Positions 1 through 6,676 of a stretch of 14,219 nt of DNA are shown piece by piece. The translations under genes were made by a program, and so were the position numbers. Location of the stretch: assembly GCA_947491605.1 (NCBI GenBank), contig CANLJW010000023.1, positions 1 through 14,219 of the forward strand, written 5' to 3'. The stretch is from UBA7398 sp947491605 (GTDB lineage: Bacteria > Actinomycetota > Actinomycetes > Nanopelagicales > Nanopelagicaceae). Under the pieces are notes generated by a model, which did not search any database, was not told where the DNA came from, and saw only the letters and a list, made by a program, of their open reading frames with translations. Each line of letters opens with the position of its first letter. The first letter of the stretch is position 1.

Positions 1-263
1 TGCGCTATCGTCAAATCGGTGGATTTAAATTAAAAGATTTACCAATGTTGGCCTTTATCGGGGTCGCGGATTTCTTAGCAAATTATTTATTAGGTTTAGC
101 AACAACTAAAGGCTTAGTCTCAATCGCAATGGTGCTTGGTTCGCTCTTCCCAATTGTTACTGCAGTATTAGCCTTTAAATTCCTGCACGAACGGCTTCAC
201 AAGGTGCAATATCTCGGAATTCTCTTTGCAATAATTGGTGTTGTGATGATTTCGCTAGCTTAA
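1..263 (+). CDS. EamA/DMT-family transporter, C-terminal end (5' partial)
   Basis: The gene enters from the left edge. The reading frame is open from base 3 and ends at TAA (261-263), giving about 86 residues. They form hydrophobic helices (around FIGVADFLANYLLGL, SIAMVLGSLFPIVTAVLAF and GILFAIIGVVMISLA) with the FLHERL stretch between the last two. That pattern is typical of the end of an EamA (drug/metabolite transporter superfamily) repeat, where 'lgE.....q.iG..li..Gv' closes the protein. Family members have ten membrane helices and move small metabolites across the inner membrane; the substrate cannot be told from this piece. The stop overlaps the stop of the convergent reductase gene by four bases. 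Any start upstream lies outside the window. Confidence 0.8.
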   Translation, partial: RYRQIGGFKLKDLPMLAFIGVADFLANYLLGLATTKGLVSIAMVLGSLFPIVTAVLAFKFLHERLHKVQYLGILFAIIGVVMISLA

Positions 264-805
264 TTAACTCTTTTAAATATTTGAAAAATTTCATCTGTTA
301 GCACTTCCTCGCTAACAAGTGCGAACTCCGTCAATAATTTTACAAGATCAACCTTATTTTCACCGCCAGAGATTTTGGTTCGGGTAATGGCAATCTCAGT
401 TATTTCAGGTAGCGCCGCTATCAAGAAATTTGGTCCACCTTCAATTAAAACTTGGCTCCCAAATTCGGCTAAACATTTCGCAATAGCTGCTACCGGAGAA
501 ATTTGCCACCAATAAAGTGCGGGATGAGTAGTTAGCGATTCTGGAATCAGGGGGTTATGCGATACGACAACCAGTGGAATTGGGGTTTTTCGGTATGGCT
601 CGGTTATGGCGGTTTTGCCACCAATCACAATCACATCAAATTCGGCGCGCATCGCATGAAATCGGTTTCGATCATTAGCCGAACTCAGACCGGCGGAGCG
701 GCCATTTAGCGTGGTTGCAACATCGCTTCCGATTACTAAATTGGCCCGAACTCTCGCATCCACGAGCCCACCATATCTAGCAATTATCTCGTCATACCTC
801 GTCAT
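260..805 (-). CDS. RibD C-terminal-like pyrimidine reductase family protein
   Basis: A 181-residue protein made almost wholly of a RibD_C / dihydrofolate-reductase-like fold. Seen: the N-terminal strand and loop (ANLVIGSDVATTLNGRSAGLS, roughly 21-41, cf. 'S.DG..t.dGrs..ls'), the DR..FH.MRA helix (45-53), the DVIVIGGKTA segment (57-66), and the NADPH-site motif IEGGPNF (121-127). There is no deaminase domain, so it is not a bifunctional RibD. Family knowledge: such proteins reduce the ribosyl group of a pyrimidine in riboflavin synthesis or act on folate-like substrates. Actinobacterial members (compare M. tuberculosis Rv2671) are often about 230-260 residues, so this one is short. ATG start at 805 with no obvious ribosome site; a second Met lies four codons inside. 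It is divergent from the four-cysteine gene and shares four bases with the transporter stop. The exact substrate is uncertain. Confidence 0.75.
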   Translation of the reverse strand: MTRYDEIIARYGGLVDARVRANLVIGSDVATTLNGRSAGLSSANDRNRFHAMRAEFDVIVIGGKTAITEPYRKTPIPLVVVSHNPLIPESLTTHPALYWWQISPVAAIAKCLAEFGSQVLIEGGPNFLIAALPEITEIAITRTKISGGENKVDLVKLLTEFALVSEEVLTDEIFQIFKRVN

Positions 806-825
806 AGCTTGTCAGTGGTGGGTCG

Positions 826-831
826 TACCAT
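826..831 (+). promoter_or_regulatory. Predicted -10 element of a leaderless promoter
   Basis: TACCAT (fits TANNNT) lies exactly six bases before the ATG at 838, so transcription would begin at or next to the start codon. There is no Shine-Dalgarno sequence in the short gap. The same geometry precedes two other genes in this window. No convincing -35 is seen, which is common in actinobacteria. Confidence 0.45.
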
Positions 832-837
832 TTTCAA

Positions 838-1029
838 ATGATCATAGATTGCGATACCTGCACCATGCGAGATATAGCCTGTAATGATTGCGTTATCTCG
901 GTTCTGCTAAATCCACTTCCAAATAGCTTGCCCGAGCTCTCCGAAAGTGAGAATTTAGCGATTGCGCTCCTATCCTCGCGTGGCATGGTCCCGCCACTAC
1001 GTTTTGGTGAAAATTCACAGGCAATTTGA
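838..1029 (+). CDS. Small conserved four-cysteine protein (CxxC-x6-CxxC)
   Basis: A 63-residue protein whose first 18 residues carry C5, C8, C15 and C18 (CDTC and CNDC), followed by CVISVLL and an acidic, hydrophobic helix (LSESENLAIALLSSRGMVPPLRF). Two CxxC pairs separated by six residues suggest one bound metal ion (zinc or an iron centre); this is inference, not demonstrated. I recall similar small actinobacterial proteins of the 'C..C..r...C.dCvv..ll' type beside NlpC/P60 genes, but no function that I know of. The ATG at 838 appears leaderless (see the promoter at 826). It is followed after 46 bases by the NlpC/P60 gene in the same direction and is probably cotranscribed with it. Four ordered cysteines so close to the N-terminus make a chance open frame unlikely. 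Confidence 0.7.
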   Translation: MIIDCDTCTMRDIACNDCVISVLLNPLPNSLPELSESENLAIALLSSRGMVPPLRFGENSQAI

Positions 1030-1075
1030 CGCTCTCAGCTTGAGCTCGAAGGCTCGGCCTCGTTAGCCTCTTTTA

Positions 1076-2089
1076 GTGAGAAGAAGTAAGTTGGTACGGT
1101 TTTGGGTCGGGCTGGTTAGTTGCGCCATGATTTTTGCGCTCGTACCTAGCGCCAACGCCGCGAATCTCAAAGATGTGCAAGCGAAGGTAGAAGCGCTACA
1201 AGAAGATGCGGCGATGGCAGCCGAAGGAGCACAAGCCGCAAAAGTCGAATTAGCTAATCTCAATAAAACTCTTAAAACCGTACAAGCGAAAGCTGCTACC
1301 CAACAAGGAAATGTTAGCGATCTACAAAAATCGCTCAGCACAATTGCGATCGCTCAATACAAATCCGGCGGACTAAGTCAGAGCCTTGAATTACTTTTTT
1401 CTTCTGACCCAACGCTCTTCCTAACTTCAGCGGGTTCACTTGAAGCGATCACTCGGAAGAAATCAATCCAACTTAGAAAGTTCACTGCTGCAACCCAGAG
1501 ATTAACCGCAACTACCTTGATCGTAAATGACAAATTAGCTTTAGTAAAAGCAACCCAAGCGCGACTGACTGCTCAAATGAAAGCTGCGCAAAGCAAATTA
1601 GCTGAGGCAGAGGAGCTACTTGCAAAACTTGAAAAAGTTGACCGTGAACGAATTTTAGCTGCGCAACAAGCTTCCGAAGATGCTGACCAAAAAACTTCGC
1701 TGCAAGATGCTGTAAGTGCAAATAATATTTCTGGGCGTGCTGGAATTGCGCTCCGTTTTGCACTTAAACAAATCGGCGATCGGTATGTTTTTGGAGCGGC
1801 TGGCCCAGTGCGTTGGGATTGTTCTGGCTTAACTATGCGGGCATTCCAAGCCTCTGGCGTATCACTTCCGCACTCCTCTAGAGCACAAGCGAACTATGGA
1901 AAATCTATCGCCCGCAATAAATTACTTCCCGGCGATTTAGTTTTCTTTGGCAAACCGATCTCGCACGTTGGTATTTACCTCGGTGGCGGCAAAATGGTGC
2001 ATGCACCAAGACCTGGAGCTCGGGTCAAAGTTATAAGTTTTGGAAACAGTTTAGGCTCGAAGCGATATGTAGGAGCACGCCGTTTATAA
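1076..2089 (+). CDS. Secreted NlpC/P60 peptidoglycan endopeptidase with coiled-coil N-terminus
   Basis: 337 residues. The signal peptide has an RRSK n-region, a hydrophobic core (WVGLVSCAMIFALVP) and a likely cut after SANA (about residue 28). Residues ~30-215 are Ala/Lys/Gln/Glu-rich and predicted coiled coil, like the N-terminal region of RipA/RipC or PcsB. The NlpC/P60 domain spans ~222-337 with the Cys-His-His set: C249 in DCSGL, H297 in SHVGIYLG, H309 in MVHAP. Such enzymes cut D-Glu-meso-diaminopimelate bonds in the cell wall during division, and coiled coils often mediate autoinhibition or docking to FtsEX. The GTG at 1076 keeps a complete signal peptide; a TTG at 1091 is an alternative preceded by purines. 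The gene lies before a PimB-like mannosyltransferase, as I recall for M. tuberculosis Rv2190c (RipC) near Rv2188c. The specific paralogue name is not assigned. Confidence 0.9.
   Translation: MRRSKLVRFWVGLVSCAMIFALVPSANAANLKDVQAKVEALQEDAAMAAEGAQAAKVELANLNKTLKTVQAKAATQQGNVSDLQKSLSTIAIAQYKSGGLSQSLELLFSSDPTLFLTSAGSLEAITRKKSIQLRKFTAATQRLTATTLIVNDKLALVKATQARLTAQMKAAQSKLAEAEELLAKLEKVDRERILAAQQASEDADQKTSLQDAVSANNISGRAGIALRFALKQIGDRYVFGAAGPVRWDCSGLTMRAFQASGVSLPHSSRAQANYGKSIARNKLLPGDLVFFGKPISHVGIYLGGGKMVHAPRPGARVKVISFGNSLGSKRYVGARRL
2071..2075 (+). promoter_or_regulatory. Ribosome binding site pointing to a GTT codon
   Basis: AGGAG lies inside the last codons of the endopeptidase gene. Six bases downstream, at 2082, is GTT, in frame with the glycosyltransferase. 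No ATG, GTG or TTG occurs in that frame between the upstream stop (TAG at 2070) and 2163. The site therefore suggests initiation at or near 2082. Confidence 0.4.
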
Positions 2090-3230
2090 CGACGAGAAAG
2101 TTTTATTAGTCAGCAACGATTTTGGGCCGCGTGCTGGCGGCATCGAAACTTTTATTATTGGCTTGTTGGAGCGAATCCCCGCAGGATTAACCACTGTTTA
2201 CACTTCAAATCAGGGCGATACCAAAGAATATGATCAATATTGGCTACGCGAGTACGGCGTAACGGTAATTAGAGATCGAATGAAAGTGCTTTTACCCACT
2301 CCGCGTGTAAATAACGCGGTAAAGCAAATTTTAAAATCAAATGGAATTGAAAGAGTTTGGTTCGGCGCAGCCGCTCCGCTTGCCGTGATGGCGCCAATCT
2401 TACGTAAAGCTGGCGCAAAACATATTGTGGCAATGACGCAAGGTCATGAAGTTTGGTGGGCCAAAATTTATCCATTTAAATGGATTCTGCAATTAATCGC
2501 TAGAAATGTAGACCACTTAACTTTTTTAACAGATTACACCGGCACCGCAATCGGCAAAGCGCTAGGTAAAAAATCAAAAGCTAAAATGGTAAAAATTCTC
2601 CCCGGAATCGATGTCGCACACTTTGTTCCAAGCGCAAAAGATTCGGTCCTAGCTAATGAAATTGGGATTCATAATCGCCCCACCATTGTTTCAGTAGGTC
2701 GACTCGTACATCGCAAAGGGCAAGATCGATTAATCGAAGCGCTCCCAAAAATTCTGGAGAAAGTTCCCAATACGGCGCTATTGCTCGTAGGAACTGGACC
2801 ACATAAAGAAGAAATCAAATCCTTAGTTTCAAAACACAATATGGATGCAAACGTATTTTTTGTTGGACGAATAGTTCATGAAGAATTACCGCGCTATTTC
2901 GCATTAGGGGATTTGTTTGCGATGCCAGCGCGAAATCGCCTAGCCGGTCTAGAAGTTGAAGGATTGGGAATTGTATATTTAGAAGCAAGTGCTTGCGGAA
3001 TCCCCACAATCGTTGGAAATTCTGGCGGCGCACCTGAAGCTTTAATCGAAGGTAAAACTGGTTACTTAGTTGATGGTAACAGCATTGATGAAATTGCTAA
3101 TGCAGCTATCCGAATTCTTACTGATCCAGCGCTGCGGCGGGAGATGGGTACTTTTGGAAATAAGTGGGTAAATGATGAATGGAATTGGCAGATTTGGTCA
3201 GACCGATTTAACCAAATCCTATTTAAGTAA
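2082..3230 (+). CDS. pimB: GT4 glycosyltransferase, PimB-like (GDP-mannose-dependent) mannosyltransferase
   Basis: Likely GDP-mannose-dependent transferase adding the second mannose to phosphatidylinositol mannosides at the inner face of the membrane. Counting from codon 2082 (382 residues; M. tuberculosis Rv2188c is about 385), the N-terminal GT-B domain holds NDFGPRAGGIE (about 12-22, the acceptor/donor loop), GHE near 122, the donor-phosphate pair R207/K212 in GRLVHRKG, and the GT4 E-x7-E motif (E293/E301 in VEGLGIVYLEA), followed by GNSGGAPE. The start is the odd part: the conserved NDFGPRAGGI stretch lies upstream of the first standard start (TTG, 2163), so I extend to GTT 2082, which has AGGAG at good spacing. 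If translation really began at 2163 the protein would be 355 residues and lack a key substrate loop. The 3' end overlaps the convergent response regulator gene by 12 bases. The family is certain; the exact mannosylation step is inferred from length, motifs and neighbours. Confidence 0.75.
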   Translation, partial: VYNDEKVLLVSNDFGPRAGGIETFIIGLLERIPAGLTTVYTSNQGDTKEYDQYWLREYGVTVIRDRMKVLLPTPRVNNAVKQILKSNGIERVWFGAAAPLAVMAPILRKAGAKHIVAMTQGHEVWWAKIYPFKWILQLIARNVDHLTFLTDYTGTAIGKALGKKSKAKMVKILPGIDVAHFVPSAKDSVLANEIGIHNRPTIVSVGRLVHRKGQDRLIEALPKILEKVPNTALLLVGTGPHKEEIKSLVSKHNMDANVFFVGRIVHEELPRYFALGDLFAMPARNRLAGLEVEGLGIVYLEASACGIPTIVGNSGGAPEALIEGKTGYLVDGNSIDEIANAAIRILTDPALRREMGTFGNKWVNDEWNWQIWSDRFNQILFK

Positions 3231-3833
3231 ACCTTTTCGTCGACCCGCATTTATTGCTTGCATCCGATTATTAACGCCGAATTTCCGGTAGATAGCAGCC
3301 AGATGTGTCTTAATCGTTGATTCGCTAACAAAGAGATTTACCGCCATATTTGTAACAGTTTCACCTAGTGGTAATAGCTCTAACACCTCAATTTCCCGCC
3401 CGGTTAAACCATGACGATCGCGTTTCACCGCTAACACATCTACCAATCTGCGCGTGGTAAATGAAAGTGGCGCTTTATGTGAATGATATATAGCCGCAAT
3501 AACTTCGCTAATAGGTGCAATTTTCTCAACGAAAGCGCTTGCTCCGGCATCGAGTGATGCGACTATGTATTCTGGTAAGTCAGACATTGTTAAAACTACA
3601 ATTCCAATTTTCTTTGAATTACTTCTAGCCCACCTAATGATGTCGAGGCCACTGCCATCTGGTAAATGTAAATCCACCACGATTACATCTGGGTTATGGT
3701 GGGCAATCTGCGCAAAAGCTTCGCGCTTCGACGCTGCTTCACCAACTATTTTTACTTGCGGATCTTGAGTCAACGCACGTTTTAGCCCTTCACGGACAAT
3801 CGCGTGATCATCAATTACGAGGACGGTTATCAT
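3219..3833 (-). CDS. NarL/FixJ-type response regulator (receiver + LuxR HTH)
   Basis: 204 residues from ATG 3833. The receiver domain (1-~120) has the acidic pair D8-D9, phosphoacceptor D54 in VVDLHLPDG, T82 in VVLTMSD and K104 in FVEKIAP, so all conserved switch residues are present. The C-terminal LuxR-type helix-turn-helix (about 140-204) reads LTGREIEVLELLPLGETVTNMAVNL.VSESTIKTHLAAIYRKFGVNNR, a full DNA-binding domain. The ATG shares one base with the histidine kinase TGA (TGATG), a classic coupled pair; a TTG just before it (3836) would add one residue. The partner is surely the kinase encoded upstream. The target genes are unknown; proximity suggests the fadD-kinase-regulator unit itself. 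The stop (TAG) lies inside the end of the convergent glycosyltransferase gene. Confidence 0.93.
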   Translation of the reverse strand: MITVLVIDDHAIVREGLKRALTQDPQVKIVGEAASKREAFAQIAHHNPDVIVVDLHLPDGSGLDIIRWARSNSKKIGIVVLTMSDLPEYIVASLDAGASAFVEKIAPISEVIAAIYHSHKAPLSFTTRRLVDVLAVKRDRHGLTGREIEVLELLPLGETVTNMAVNLFVSESTIKTHLAAIYRKFGVNNRMQAINAGRRKGLLK

Positions 3834-4405
3834 CAATTAATCGGAATTAATAAAATATAAGTGACTCCGTTGGGTGTATCGACTCTTTCGATACTAGCGC
3901 CAAGTTCAAGCGCGCGGATTTCAATACTGCTTAAGCCTAGATGTTCGGGCTTTGAAATTACGCCGCCCTTTCCATTATCTTGCAAAGTAATTTCAATCTT
4001 GGAGCCGATTGCCTTAAATGTAAGCGAAAATTTTGTGGCACTTGCATGCGTTATGCAGTTATTTACAATCTCTAAAATCAACTTTTTTACCTGGCTATCT
4101 ATTTTCGACGAGAATTGTGGAAGTGGTTCTGGTAAATAAAGTTCGATCCCAAACTTCGCTAATTTATCTTTAATTAGAGTTGATATTTCAGGCTGATCAT
4201 CTAAGAGCGCCAGAACTTCATTTCTAAAGGCGGCAGTAATGCGCGAACTTTCTAGGCGGATCTCTCTAAGTTCGGAGCGCAACTCCGGAGTTAAGCAAGG
4301 ATTACCGATAACCGAATCAATTGCATATCCAAGCGCAGCTAAATCTTGAACAACGCCGTCATGAAGATCGTGCGCAATTCTTAATTTTTCGCTGCCGTTA
4401 GGCAA
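3833..4405 (-). CDS. Sensorless cytoplasmic histidine kinase (HisKA_3 + HATPase)
   Basis: 190 residues, only the kinase core. The dimerisation helix begins at once: RIAHDLHDGVVQDLAAL, with phospho-acceptor H15 in the LHD box typical of NarX/DesK-type (HPK7) kinases. The ATP domain shows the N box (LEIVNNCITHAS, N115/N116), the G1 box (DNGKGG, D143) and the G2 segment (HLGLSSIEIRALELGA). There is no membrane segment, PAS or GAF domain; typical members have 350-600 residues with a sensor. The TTG start (4405) overlaps the fadD stop by eight bases; the frame is open further upstream inside fadD without ATG/GTG, so I keep TTG. An AAGGAG lies 13 bases before it. Signal input must come from a partner protein or a cytosolic ligand. 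Coupling to fadD hints at a lipid-related cue, which is inference. Confidence 0.88.
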   Translation of the reverse strand: MPNGSEKLRIAHDLHDGVVQDLAALGYAIDSVIGNPCLTPELRSELREIRLESSRITAAFRNEVLALLDDQPEISTLIKDKLAKFGIELYLPEPLPQFSSKIDSQVKKLILEIVNNCITHASATKFSLTFKAIGSKIEITLQDNGKGGVISKPEHLGLSSIEIRALELGASIERVDTPNGVTYILLIPIN

Positions 4406-6185
4406 ATAACTCGTTAATCTCCTTTGCGAACTCTTGTGCTACAACATGTCGTTTTAACGAGAGTTTTGCGGTTAGGTGGCCCGCAGCTAACGTAAAATCA
4501 ATTGGCAAGATTGTGAATTTTCTAATCGATTCAGCTCGGCTTACCGCCTTATTTGCTTCGTCGACTGCAGTTTGGACAACCGCATTCAAATCCGGATCTT
4601 TAGTCAGTTCAGCAAACGAAGCTCCAGTCTTCTTATTCGCAGCCAACCAAGCTTTAAGTGCATCTTGATCAATTGTTACTAGCGCCGCTATGTAAGGCTG
4701 ATTGTCACCAACGACCATACATTGACTTACTAATGGGTGCGCGCGAAGCCGATCTTCTAGTACAGCAGGTGCCACATTTTTACCGCCAGAGGTAACAATT
4801 AATTCTTTCTTTCTACCTACGATTGAAAGGAAACCATCATTATCTAATTTTCCTAAATCTCCAGAACGATAGAAACCATCATCTGTAAATGATTCCTTAT
4901 TAGCGGCGTCGTTTTGCCAGTAACCTTTCATAACGATTGCGCCTTTAATTAACACTTCGCCATCATCATCAATTTTGATTGTGGTGCCAGGGACTGGCTT
5001 TCCTACTGAACCTATCCGGTAAGCCGAAGTTAAATTAAGGGTGGCACCAGCGGTAGTTTCGGTTAATCCGTAACCTTCTAAGACCCGAATTCCAGCGCCG
5101 CGATAAAAGTGTCCTAACCGCGCACCAAGTGGTGCACCACCCGAGATCGCTGCCTCAACTCGACCACCGAGGGTGGCGCGAATTTTTGAATAAACCAACT
5201 TATCGAAGAGCGCATGTTTAATGCGGAGCGCTACCGAGATTTTTCCAGAATCGAGACCTTCGCTAAATGCGATAGCGACAGCTGCGGCTTTGCGGAAAAT
5301 ATCGCCTTTACCGCCGGCTTCAGCTTTCGCTTCGGCGCCGTTGTAAACTTTTTCAAAAATTCTAGGAACAGCAAGTACGAATGTTGGCTTAAAAGAATTT
5401 AAATCTGGGATTAATTTACCAACTGGATCGCTGCAATGTGCCAAATGCAATCCAGCTCTTATTGCGCCGATCTCAACCATTCTGCCGAATACATGCGCAA
5501 CTGGCAGGAACAACAAAGTAGATCCTCCTGGCTTTAGAAATAAATCACTAGCGCCAGCTACCACGTTTCCGCATTCCGATATGAAATTGCCATGCGTTAA
5601 TTGGACACCCTTAGGTTTTCCGGTTGTACCAGATGTATAAATCAAAGTTGCAAGCGTTTCCGGTGTTAACGAATTTCGGCGCGCATCAATTTCACTATCA
5701 GCAACGTTTTTACCAAGTTTTGCTAATTGTGCAAGCACATTGTCAGTCATGGTCCAGATATTTTTTAAAGTTGGTTTGCTAACGGATTCGACAGCTTCTT
5801 TATGAGTCGGTGTTTCTACAATAATGGCGACCGCACTTGAGTCAGTTAGAATCCAATCGATTTGTTCTGTCGAAGAAGTTTCGTAAACTGGAACTACGAC
5901 AGCGCCTGCGTACCAAATTGCAAAATCTAAAATGGTCCACTCATATCGAGTGCGGGCCATGATCGCTACGCGGTCACCAATCTGAATTCCAGCAGCGATC
6001 AAACCTTTAGCGGTAGCCCTAACTTCTTCATCAAACTCACTGGCGGAAACTTTCTGCCAACCTTCGCCTAATGGTCGTGAGAGCATGGTGCGAGTTGGTT
6101 CAAAACGCGCTCGATCCGATACTAGATTCGTTAAATTTCCAGTACTTGGGACTGGCTCCATGGTCTTGACTGAGTATTCATTCAT
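4398..6185 (-). CDS. fadD15: Long-chain fatty acid-CoA ligase, FadD15-like
   Basis: ATP + fatty acid + CoA to acyl-CoA + AMP + PPi; cytoplasmic, feeding phospholipid synthesis or beta-oxidation. 595 residues from ATG 6185 (M. tuberculosis FadD15 is about 600). Motifs: P-loop LIYTSGTTGKPKG (~181-193), the A5 motif YGLTETTAGATLN (~372-384), and A7-A8 YRSGDLGKLDNDGFLSIVGRKKE (~439-461), then TSGGKNVAP. Near the C-terminus LTAKLSLKR replaces the more usual LTPTLKLKR, so the expected A10 lysine position holds Ser and the nearest lysines are two positions away on either side. I chose 6185 because relatives start 'M.EYS....vP..GNLTdLv', and because TACCTT lies six bases upstream, giving a leaderless start. 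ATG 6191 is possible; a further upstream ATG (6251) would run into the divergent SRPBCC gene. First gene of an overlapping three-gene unit with the kinase and regulator. Confidence 0.93.
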   Translation of the reverse strand: MNEYSVKTMEPVPSTGNLTNLVSDRARFEPTRTMLSRPLGEGWQKVSASEFDEEVRATAKGLIAAGIQIGDRVAIMARTRYEWTILDFAIWYAGAVVVPVYETSSTEQIDWILTDSSAVAIIVETPTHKEAVESVSKPTLKNIWTMTDNVLAQLAKLGKNVADSEIDARRNSLTPETLATLIYTSGTTGKPKGVQLTHGNFISECGNVVAGASDLFLKPGGSTLLFLPVAHVFGRMVEIGAIRAGLHLAHCSDPVGKLIPDLNSFKPTFVLAVPRIFEKVYNGAEAKAEAGGKGDIFRKAAAVAIAFSEGLDSGKISVALRIKHALFDKLVYSKIRATLGGRVEAAISGGAPLGARLGHFYRGAGIRVLEGYGLTETTAGATLNLTSAYRIGSVGKPVPGTTIKIDDDGEVLIKGAIVMKGYWQNDAANKESFTDDGFYRSGDLGKLDNDGFLSIVGRKKELIVTSGGKNVAPAVLEDRLRAHPLVSQCMVVGDNQPYIAALVTIDQDALKAWLAANKKTGASFAELTKDPDLNAVVQTAVDEANKAVSRAESIRKFTILPIDFTLAAGHLTAKLSLKRHVVAQEFAKEINELFA

Positions 6186-6191
6186 GCTCAT

Positions 6192-6197
6192 AAGGTA
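6192..6197 (-). promoter_or_regulatory. Predicted -10 element of the leaderless fadD promoter
   Basis: On the minus strand TACCTT is followed by six bases (ATGAGC) and then ATG (6185). The geometry equals that before the four-cysteine gene and the LysE gene. No Shine-Dalgarno sequence precedes ATG 6185 or 6191, which supports leaderless translation from 6185. Confidence 0.45.
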
Positions 6198-6215
6198 TCG
6201 GTCATTTCCGAGAAT

Positions 6216-6238
6216 GGGGAGGGGGTAGCCTTCTCCCC
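6216..6238 (+). promoter_or_regulatory. Hairpin over the ribosome binding site of the SRPBCC gene
   Basis: GGGGAG (6216-6221) is perfectly complementary to CTCCCC (6233-6238), with an 11-base loop ending directly before ATG 6239. The G-rich purine tract that could serve as Shine-Dalgarno (6216-6225) is partly inside the stem. In the mRNA the hairpin could limit initiation; at DNA level it could be a binding site. Seen in sequence only; no function shown. Confidence 0.4.
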
Positions 6239-6676
6239 ATGAGCGAAGCATCGAAATCTAAGGTAACTATCGATGCGCCAGCGGCGACCGTCCGAGAGTT
6301 GCTCTTTGATCTCGCGGGATACCCAAGCTGGACCACCACCATCAAATCCGTGACTCCAGATGAAACCGGTAGCGATGGCCGCCCAACGAAGGTAACCATG
6401 GTGATCGATGCCGGCGTAATGAAGGACCGCGTAACCCTTTCTTACGATTGGAGCAAAGCTCCGGAATCCGTCAGTTTCTCGCTTGAAGAGGCAGACCTAT
6501 TAACCGAAATGACCGGCTCTTATTTGATTTCGGACAATGGCGATGACACAACCGATGTAATTTATGAATTAGTTGTTAAAGTTTCGATGCCAGTCCCAGA
6601 GATGATGCGAAAGAAGACCGAGCAATCAACTGTGGACCTTGCACTTTCCCAATTGAAAAAACGCGCAGAAGCGTAA
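6239..6676 (+). CDS. SRPBCC (START/Bet v1-like, polyketide cyclase-type) family protein
   Basis: 145 residues, the usual length for a single-domain SRPBCC protein. It starts with the typical strand and helix SKVTIDAPAATVRELLFDLAGYPSWTTTIKSV, followed by alternating beta strands (RPTKVTMVIDAGVMKDRVTLSYDW; GSYLISDNGDDTTDVIYELVVKVSMPVPEMMRKK) and the long C-terminal helix ending LSQLKKRAEA. The fold binds hydrophobic ligands; no catalytic residues are fixed in this family. A close counterpart (Rv2185c, as I recall) lies next to fadD15 in M. tuberculosis, matching this order and suggesting a lipid-related role. Divergent from fadD across 53 bases. Its TAA directly abuts the ATG of the ROK remnant (TAAATG), so the two once formed an operon. 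Confidence 0.85.
   Translation: MSEASKSKVTIDAPAATVRELLFDLAGYPSWTTTIKSVTPDETGSDGRPTKVTMVIDAGVMKDRVTLSYDWSKAPESVSFSLEEADLLTEMTGSYLISDNGDDTTDVIYELVVKVSMPVPEMMRKKTEQSTVDLALSQLKKRAEA

Noticed and set aside
1040..1070. Weak inverted repeat AGGCT/AGCCT before the NlpC/P60 start as a riboswitch or terminator
   Set aside because: Only a five-base stem with a ten-base loop in a 46-base gap, too short for a known riboswitch and with no T-run.
1063..1341. Minus-strand open frame with many Cys and Ser opposite the NlpC/P60 gene
   Set aside because: It mirrors the Ala-rich coiled-coil coding region; no ribosome site or family resemblance.
2163..3230. TTG at 2163 as the true start of the glycosyltransferase
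   Set aside because: It removes the conserved NDFGPRAGGIE loop that is encoded in frame just upstream, and there is no good ribosome site before it.
4398..6251. ATG at 6251 as the fadD start
   Set aside because: The extra 22 residues do not resemble the family start and would overlap the divergent SRPBCC gene; ATG 6185 fits the family and a promoter.
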